44,608 bases of DNA, taken from assembly GCF_022808175.1 (NCBI RefSeq), contig NZ_JALGBX010000044.1, positions 1-44,608 of the forward strand, given 5' to 3'. The notes beneath the pieces are model-generated. The model saw nothing but the letters and a program-made list of their open reading frames with translations. It was not told where the DNA came from and did no database searches. Both the position numbers and the translations under genes were made by a program. Below are positions 39,194 to 44,608 of this stretch, one piece after another (the first letter of the stretch is position 1; each line of letters begins with the position of its first letter). This DNA comes from Streptomyces sp. AP-93. Its GTDB lineage: Bacteria; Actinomycetota; Actinomycetes; Streptomycetales; Streptomycetaceae.

Positions 39194-41980
39194 TCACGAG
39201 GGGCAGGGTCGGCCGCCGGCTTCGTGGATCTTCTGCCAGACGACGTCCCGCGTCACCGGCAGCTCCGTGAAGCGGATCCCCGTCGCGTCGCGCAGCGCGT
39301 TGGCGAAGGCGGGGGCCACCGGGTTGAAGGGGCTCTCGGACATCGACTTGGCGCCGAGGGGGCCGATCGCGTCGGAGGTCTCCATGAAGTGGACCTCCGT
39401 ACGCGGGACATCGGCGTACTGCGGGAGGCGGTAGCGGCGGAAGGCGGCCGTGGTGACCTCCCCGCGCTCGTCCACCCGTACGGTCTCGAAGAGGGTGGCG
39501 CCCAGGGCCTGGGCGACTCCGCCCTCGACCTGGCCCCGGCACTGCATCGGGTTCATGACCTTGCCCGCGTCCGCCGCGTGGACGCTGCGCAGGATCTTCA
39601 TCTCGCCCGTGCCGGGATCGACGGCGATCCGGAACCACTGGGCGTTGAAGGCCACCGAGCGCGGGGAGCCGCCCCAGTGGCCGTCGGCGGCGATCTCCTC
39701 CAGCTTCCCCTTGTCGTACGCGGCCTCGTACAGCTCCTTGAGGGTGACGACCCGGCCCGCGCAGTCGAAGGCTTCGGCGGACAGCTTGCACAGGTGCCGG
39801 GCCACGCCCGTGTGGCGGGCGGCGAAGGTTTTGAGGCGCTCGGCGAGGGAGTCGGCGGCCAGCAAGACCGCCTTGCCCGCCACCACCGTGCCGGCCGAGC
39901 CGAAGGCGCCGGTGTCGTGCCGGACCACGTCCGTGTCCGACTGGCGGACCGTGATCCGGTCGACCGTGGTGTTCAGGGCGCCGGCGGTGATCTGCTTGTG
40001 GACGGTGGTGGTGCCGTTGCCGAACTCGGCCGTGCCCACCGCGATGTCGTACGTCCCGTCCCGCAGCAGGCTGATCCGGGCGTCGGCGTAGTGACCGCCG
40101 GGCGGGCCGGTCGCGATCATCGCGACCGCCGTGCCCTGCCCCGTGAGCCAGCCCTCGGGAACGTCCTCGTGGCTGCGGTCCTCGGCGATGGCCTTGCGGA
40201 CGACGTCCATGCACTGCTTCATGCCGTACGAGGCGATGAAGAGGTCCTCCTCGTGGCCGATCGGGGTCACCATGTGGTCGCCGGGGCCGATGACGTTCTT
40301 CTCGCGCAGGACGAGCGGGTCGATGCCGAGCCGGACGGCGAGCTCGTCCATCACCGATTCGAGGGCGAACAGGACCTGGCCCAGGCCGTAGCCGCGGAAG
40401 GCGCCCGCGGGCACGGCGTTGGTGTAGACGGAGTAGGCCTCGACCTGCTTGTTCGGGGCCTTGTAGACGGCGAAGGACTCGCCGACGCTGTGGAACATGA
40501 CGGCCGGGCCGTGGTTCCCGTAGGCGCCGGTGTTGGAGACGACCCGGATGCGGAGCGCGGTGAGGGTGCCGTCGGCCTTGGCGCCGATCTTGATGGTGAT
40601 CTTGAAGGGGTGGCGGGTGGTGGCTCCGTAGAACTGCTCGGCCCGGGTGAATTCGAGTTTCACCGGGCGCCGCAGTTTCAGGGCCGCGAGGACCACGATG
40701 TCCTCGGTGAGCATCTCCTGCTTGCCGCCGAACCCGCCGCCCACGCGGCCCGCGACGACGCGGACCTCGTCCTCGTTCAGGTCGTAGAGGGCGCACAGGG
40801 CCCGCCGGGTCAGGAACGGTGCCTGGGTGGAGGAGCGGACGGTGATGCGTTCGCCCGGGGAGCCGTCCTCCTTGGGCTCGAAGTACGCGACGCTGCCGTG
40901 GGTTTCCAGGCTGGCGTGCTGCACGCGCTGGGTCTGAAAGGTCTCCTCGTGGACGACATCGGCTTCCGCGTACCCCTTCTCCATGTCGCCGAGGGTGTTG
41001 TGGACCTCCCCGCACACGTTGTTCTCGGCGCGGAAGATGCCCGACTCGGGTCCCTTGGGGTGGATGACCGGGGCGCCCGGGAGCATGGCCTCCTCCGGGT
41101 CGATGACGTACGGCAGTTCCTCGTACGTGACCACCACGCGGCGGCAGCCCTCCTCGGCGGCCTGCTCGGAGTCGGCGACGACAGCCGCCACGCGCTGGCC
41201 GGCGAAGCGGACCACGTCGTCCAGGACCCGGGTGTCCATCGGGTCCTCGGTCGGGTGCTCGTGCCGGGCCGAGGAGTACAGCCGGTCAGGGGCGTCGTGG
41301 TGGGTGAGGACGGCATGCACGCCCGGCACCTGGAGGGCGTCGCGGGTGTCGATGGCGACGATGCGGGCGTGCGGGTGCGGGGAGCGCAGCAGCTTCATGT
41401 GGAGCAGACCGGGCACGGCGACGTCGAAGGTGTAGCGGGCGGTGCCGGTGACGACCTGGGGTCCGGCGGGGGCCCCGAGGCTCTTGCCGACGGCCTGGCC
41501 CGCCTCGGGGGTTTCGACGTGCTGCACGCCGCGTACGGCGTCCTCGATGGCGCGGTATCCCGTGCAGCGGCAGATGTTGCCCTTGAAGGCGCGGGGGAGG
41601 TCCTCCAGCTTGCCGTCGTCGTGGGCGGTGCCCCGCTCCGCCTGGAGGGCGGAGGTGGTCATCAGGAACCCGGCGGTGCAGAAGCCGCACTGGAAGCCCT
41701 GGGCGTCGAGGAACTGCTGCTGGACGGGATGCAGTTCGCCGCCCGGCGAGCACAGTCCCTCGACGGTGGTGACGGAGCGGCCCTCGGCGCGGACGGCCGG
41801 GTAGAGGCAGCTGTGGACGGGCTGCCCGTCGACGTGGACCGTGCAGGCGCCGCAGTCGCCCTGGTCGCAGCCCTTCTTCACGCCGAACCAGCCGCGCTCG
41901 CGCAGGTAGGTGCGCAGGCACTGGCCGGAGCGGGGCTCCTCGGTGAAACGCTGCTTGTTGATGTCGATCTCGTAGCTCAT
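39194..41980 (-). CDS. Xanthine dehydrogenase-type protein, fused 2Fe-2S and molybdopterin subunits
   Basis: A 928-residue fusion. Residues 1-165 are the iron-sulfur subunit: Cys38/43/46/58 (KKGCDQGDCGACTVHV...C) and the second cluster Cys98, 101, 137, 139 (QCGFC...NICRC). Residues about 170-920 are the Mo subunit, with GRVGGGFGGKQE, AFRGYGLGQ and GAKSMSESPFN, the last holding the catalytic Glu. XDH in other bacteria splits these as separate XdhA/XdhB chains, so the fusion is unusual but known. The ATG at 41980 overlaps the FAD gene's stop (ATGA). Likely oxidises hypoxanthine/xanthine or another aromatic N-heterocycle. Confidence 0.93.
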   Translation of the reverse strand: MSYEIDINKQRFTEEPRSGQCLRTYLRERGWFGVKKGCDQGDCGACTVHVDGQPVHSCLYPAVRAEGRSVTTVEGLCSPGGELHPVQQQFLDAQGFQCGFCTAGFLMTTSALQAERGTAHDDGKLEDLPRAFKGNICRCTGYRAIEDAVRGVQHVETPEAGQAVGKSLGAPAGPQVVTGTARYTFDVAVPGLLHMKLLRSPHPHARIVAIDTRDALQVPGVHAVLTHHDAPDRLYSSARHEHPTEDPMDTRVLDDVVRFAGQRVAAVVADSEQAAEEGCRRVVVTYEELPYVIDPEEAMLPGAPVIHPKGPESGIFRAENNVCGEVHNTLGDMEKGYAEADVVHEETFQTQRVQHASLETHGSVAYFEPKEDGSPGERITVRSSTQAPFLTRRALCALYDLNEDEVRVVAGRVGGGFGGKQEMLTEDIVVLAALKLRRPVKLEFTRAEQFYGATTRHPFKITIKIGAKADGTLTALRIRVVSNTGAYGNHGPAVMFHSVGESFAVYKAPNKQVEAYSVYTNAVPAGAFRGYGLGQVLFALESVMDELAVRLGIDPLVLREKNVIGPGDHMVTPIGHEEDLFIASYGMKQCMDVVRKAIAEDRSHEDVPEGWLTGQGTAVAMIATGPPGGHYADARISLLRDGTYDIAVGTAEFGNGTTTVHKQITAGALNTTVDRITVRQSDTDVVRHDTGAFGSAGTVVAGKAVLLAADSLAERLKTFAARHTGVARHLCKLSAEAFDCAGRVVTLKELYEAAYDKGKLEEIAADGHWGGSPRSVAFNAQWFRIAVDPGTGEMKILRSVHAADAGKVMNPMQCRGQVEGGVAQALGATLFETVRVDERGEVTTAAFRRYRLPQYADVPRTEVHFMETSDAIGPLGAKSMSESPFNPVAPAFANALRDATGIRFTELPVTRDVVWQKIHEAGGRPCPS

Positions 41981-42804
41981 CGGAAAGCCTCCTCGGAGTC
42001 GAGCTCGCGGCGGATCTCCTCGGCGAGGAGCAGCGCCATGTGCCGCCGCCAGGCGGGGAGTCCGTGGATGTCGTCGTACCACTCGTCGGGCCGGACGGTG
42101 TCGTCGATCGCCCGGCGCAGCTCGGCCGACGTGGGCGGCAGCGCGAACCAGAAGCGGAAGGGGCGGGTGGTGGCGGCCGAGACCGTGACGGCGAGGGAGC
42201 CGTCCCGGGGGTCGTGGGCACCGATGACGAGGGCGCCGGAGCGGCCGAGCCCGTAGAGGGAGGCCTGCCGGAAGGCGGTACGGGAGTCCAGGGCGCGGGC
42301 GGGCAGGCGGACGGAGCGCAGCAGTTCGCCGTCGCGCAGGTCCTTGACGCCGGCTCCGCGGATGAAGTCGGTGACGGGCAGACGGCGGGTGGCGCCGTCC
42401 TGGCCCTGGAGGAGGACGGTGCCGTCGAGGGCGGCGGTGAGGGAGATCATCGGGCCGGCGGGGAGGCCGTTGCAGAGGTTGCCGCCGACGGTCGCCATGT
42501 TCCAGATCTTGAAGCTGGCGAGGAAGGCGCGGCAGCACTGTTCGACGAGCGGCGCGGCCGTGGTGGGCAGGGTCCGGCCGAAGCGGGACAGCTCGGTGAT
42601 GGTGCAGGTGGCGGCGATGTCGAGGGAGCCGTCGGGCTGCCAGGACAGGGGCGGCCAGCCCATCCGGGAGAGGTCGACGAGACGGCGGATGTGGGGCTGG
42701 GGCTCGGAGAAGAGGTACGTGCCGCCGCCGAGCCAGGCGTCACCCGGACGCCAGGGTTCGCGGCGGCGGGCGTCGCGTACGTCGAGCACCGTGTTGAGAT
42801 CCAT
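41977..42804 (-). CDS. FAD-binding subunit of the xanthine dehydrogenase-type enzyme
   Basis: A 275-residue flavoprotein of the CO-dehydrogenase FAD family. FAD-contact motifs are WLGGGTYLFSEPQP and SFKIWNMATVGGNLCNGLPAGPM, and the C-terminal part is RLPVTDFIRGAGVKDLRDGELLRSVRLP. It passes electrons from the 2Fe-2S clusters of the fused subunit to NAD or another acceptor. The ATG at 42804 has AAAGGATGG upstream. It is the first gene of the operon, which transcribes leftward from the PucR divergent region. Confidence 0.93.
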   Translation of the reverse strand: MDLNTVLDVRDARRREPWRPGDAWLGGGTYLFSEPQPHIRRLVDLSRMGWPPLSWQPDGSLDIAATCTITELSRFGRTLPTTAAPLVEQCCRAFLASFKIWNMATVGGNLCNGLPAGPMISLTAALDGTVLLQGQDGATRRLPVTDFIRGAGVKDLRDGELLRSVRLPARALDSRTAFRQASLYGLGRSGALVIGAHDPRDGSLAVTVSAATTRPFRFWFALPPTSAELRRAIDDTVRPDEWYDDIHGLPAWRRHMALLLAEEIRRELDSEEAFR

Positions 42805-43037
42805 TTCCCGCCATCCTTTCGGTCGTCGGCTGGGCGATTCCGTCGGCCGGTTCAGTGAAACAACGGGCCGGGGGCGGGGACGACTGGTCCCCGGCACGGA
42901 AAACGGCGAGGGCGGACCGGATCTCCCTGGTGAATCATCCAAGAGGCTGTTCGAAGGGATGTCCTTGCATTTACCATGGCAAGCCTCATATTCGCCTCGC
43001 GATTGTGGGCTGCCACCCGCCGCAAGGAGTCCCCGCC
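42805..43037. promoter_or_regulatory. Divergent promoter region of xanthine dehydrogenase and pucR
   Basis: 233 bp without genes. CTTGC-10bp-GCAAG (42964-42983) is an imperfect palindrome containing TTTACCATGG, near the pucR start, in an AT-richer patch. PucR or a purine-responsive factor may bind. No canonical -35/-10 set stands out. Confidence 0.4.
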
Positions 43038-44537
43038 ATGCACGTCCTCGACCTGCTTCAGTCCGACAGCCTCGGCCTCACCCTGCTCTGGGGCGAGCAG
43101 TCCCTTCTCGGCCAGGAGGTCAGCGGGGTGACCGCCACCGACCTGGAGGACCCGGGCCGGTTCCTGGGTCCCGGAGAGCTCGTGCTCAGCGGCCTCGTGT
43201 GGTGGCGTCCGGGGGAATCGGCCGCCAGGACCGACCGCTTCGTCGCCGCCCTCGCCGACGCCGGGGCGCGGGCGCTGCTGGCCGGCGAGGAGACCCACGG
43301 AAAGGTGCCCGAGGAGCTCGTCGCCGCCTGCCGGGCCCACCGGATGCCGCTGGTGGCGGTGCCCGCGCGGACCAGCTTCCGGGCCGTGACCGAAGCGGTG
43401 TACCTGCGCCAGTGGGGCGACCTCAGCCGCCGCCCGACCCGGCACTTCGCGCTTCCCGAGAACGTGCGCAGCGAGCTCAGCGGGCTCCTGGAGGGCGGGG
43501 CGGGGCCGGCGGAGCTGCTGGACCGGGCGTGCGCGCACCTGGGCCGGCTGCCCTGCTACCTGCTGACCGCGAGCGGCCGTACGGTGGCCCGTACTCCCTC
43601 CGCGCCCGTGATCCCGGCTCAGCGGGCCGCCTCCGCCGCGAAGGGCGGGGTCTCACTGGGCGTCGAGGCCGAGAGCTCCCCGTACGACGCCTGGCTGCTG
43701 CACCTCCCGGACGCCGACGCCGCGCCGCCGCGGGTGCTCCACGAGATCGCCGAGGTGTTCGCGCAGTACCGCGACGGGGAGGCCCGCCGGGTCGCCGCGC
43801 ACCGGGCGGCCGGGCGCGACCTGCTCGCCCTGGTGGCGGCCGAGGCCGAACCCGACCTCCTCGGCGCCGCGCTCCAAGCGGCCGGGCTGCCCGCGGGGGG
43901 CCCGTACCGCGTGGTGACGACGACCGACGGGGACGCGCTGGCGGAGGCGCTGGGGCACCTGGAGGGCGTCCGGTGGGCGGCGGGGCCGGGCGGGGCGGTG
44001 CTGTACGAGGGCCCTGACTGGGGTGCGGGCGGGAGCGCGGGCGGGAGCGCGGGCGGGGCCGGAGCCGCCGGCACCGCCGATCTCGCCGACCGGCTGCGTT
44101 CCGTATGGCCGCTGCTCCAGGCGTGCGCCGGCCCGGGGGCCGATCTGCGGCTCGGCGTGGGCGCGCGGGCGGCTACGGCCGACGGGCTACGCGCGTCACT
44201 GTGCCAGGCGCGCTTCGCGCTGACGGCGGCGGACGCGGTCGTCGCGGTCCGTGGGGTCGAGCAGCTGGACACCCTGACCGAACTGCTCTCGGGGGTCCCG
44301 CCGGAGGTGCGCGGGGTGTTCGGGGCGCGGACCCTGGGTTCGCTCGGGGACGGGATGCTGCGGGAGACCCTGGAGGTGTTCCTCGCGAACAACTGCTCGT
44401 GGACGCGTACGGCGGAGGCGCTCCACCTGCACGTGAACACGGTCCACTACCGGATCGAGCGGGTGGAGGCCCTGACCGGCCGCGACCTCTCGCGCCTCGA
44501 CCACAAGCTGGACCTGTACGCGGCGCTGCACTGCTAG
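43038..44537 (+). CDS. pucR: PucR-family transcriptional regulator of purine catabolism
   Basis: A 499-residue regulator. The PucR N-terminal domain (about 8-130) has LGLTLLWGEQSLLGQEVSGVTATDLEDPGRFLGPGELVLSGL; the middle is a GGDEF-like-fold region of this family with a Gly/Ser repeat insert (GGSAGGSAGGAGAAG, about 333-346); the C-terminal HTH (about 445-498) is LRETLEVFLANNCSWTRTAEALHLHVNTVHYRIERVEALTGRDL. ATG at 43038 has AAGGAG upstream. Divergent from the xanthine dehydrogenase operon, which it probably activates when purines are available. Confidence 0.9.
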   Translation: MHVLDLLQSDSLGLTLLWGEQSLLGQEVSGVTATDLEDPGRFLGPGELVLSGLVWWRPGESAARTDRFVAALADAGARALLAGEETHGKVPEELVAACRAHRMPLVAVPARTSFRAVTEAVYLRQWGDLSRRPTRHFALPENVRSELSGLLEGGAGPAELLDRACAHLGRLPCYLLTASGRTVARTPSAPVIPAQRAASAAKGGVSLGVEAESSPYDAWLLHLPDADAAPPRVLHEIAEVFAQYRDGEARRVAAHRAAGRDLLALVAAEAEPDLLGAALQAAGLPAGGPYRVVTTTDGDALAEALGHLEGVRWAAGPGGAVLYEGPDWGAGGSAGGSAGGAGAAGTADLADRLRSVWPLLQACAGPGADLRLGVGARAATADGLRASLCQARFALTAADAVVAVRGVEQLDTLTELLSGVPPEVRGVFGARTLGSLGDGMLRETLEVFLANNCSWTRTAEALHLHVNTVHYRIERVEALTGRDLSRLDHKLDLYAALHC

Positions 44538-44608
44538 TACTCCAGCAGTACTTTGTGGCTTGACCTGGGGAAACGTCGAGCGGTGGGAGTGTAGCGGGCA
44601 GGTTGCCG
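44538..44608 (+). other. Right-edge intergenic sequence
   Basis: 71 bp after the pucR stop. AGTACT occurs twice (44539 and 44550 region) around CCAGC, and the following CTTGACCTGGGG could be the start of a promoter or a repeat element running beyond the window. Nothing else is supported. Confidence 0.25.

Noticed and set aside
38876..42256. Very long plus-strand open frame opposite the xanthine dehydrogenase genes
   Set aside because: An antisense shadow of high-GC coding sequence: composition is Gly/Ala/Val/Arg/Asp-rich, no domain is seen, and the minus-strand genes have all their catalytic motifs.
44538..44570. AGTACT pair after pucR as an IS end
   Set aside because: AGTACT is a 6-bp self-complementary word and the window ends too soon to see a second end or a transposase.
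1..44608. CRISPR array or biosynthetic gene cluster
   Set aside because: No regularly spaced repeats with unique spacers and no cas genes were seen, and no polyketide, peptide or terpene synthase genes are present.

Overview
The window is chromosomal DNA of a Streptomyces (or very close actinomycete). Evidence: very high GC with G/C at third codon positions, many GTG starts, stop/start overlaps, a sigma-F/sigma-N type pair, tadA with its associated acidic protein, upp, and a perfect parS palindrome. From memory the sigma-sigma-tadA-upp order matches the S. coelicolor SCO4034-SCO4041 neighbourhood, which lies in the origin-proximal core. That comparison could not be run here.

Layout. 1-2250: a degraded, less GC-rich accessory stretch with a transposase-like remnant, one anchored hypothetical protein, a decayed tRNA 3' half and a strong terminator. 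2427-5348: small housekeeping genes (PH-domain protein, DUF2797 protein, ABM monooxygenase plus amidohydrolase). 5425-11387: a four-gene operon of OmpR-type regulator, histidine kinase carrying parS in its coding sequence, GT2-GtrA glycosyltransferase and GT39-like membrane glycosyltransferase, closed by a MITE-like repeat that supplies the last stop codon. 11610-15605: TetR regulator, MarR-MFS efflux operon, small membrane protein and a lipoprotein. 15722-23918: two sigma-B/F/G type sigma factors, small membrane and secreted proteins, a candidate structured RNA, tRNA-Ser(CGA), tadA and its partner, a tandem universal stress protein, upp, a LytR_C protein and a VapB-like protein. 24007-27000: HerA-like ATPase, a stand-alone opcA and a cupin.

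27547-36420 is the most interesting part: an approximately 8.9 kb mobile element that splits one HhH-GPD DNA-repair gene. The C-terminal piece lies at 27055-27546 and the N-terminal piece at 36421-36602. The element carries three overlapping tyrosine-recombinase genes, a small coiled-coil (DUF6262/TnpC-like) gene, and one cargo gene. The cargo encodes a 759-aa NACHT/STAND NTPase with an N-terminal restriction-endonuclease-like domain, a pentapeptide-like region and a C-terminal winged helix. This looks like a single-gene anti-phage system carried by a Tn554/RIT-like element, but that function is inference.

36711-44537: VOC protein, DoxX protein and a molybdenum cluster. The cluster holds a molbindin, a small molybdopterin-domain protein, a xanthine-dehydrogenase-type enzyme (fused 2Fe-2S/Mo subunit plus FAD subunit) and a divergent PucR regulator, and probably serves purine catabolism.
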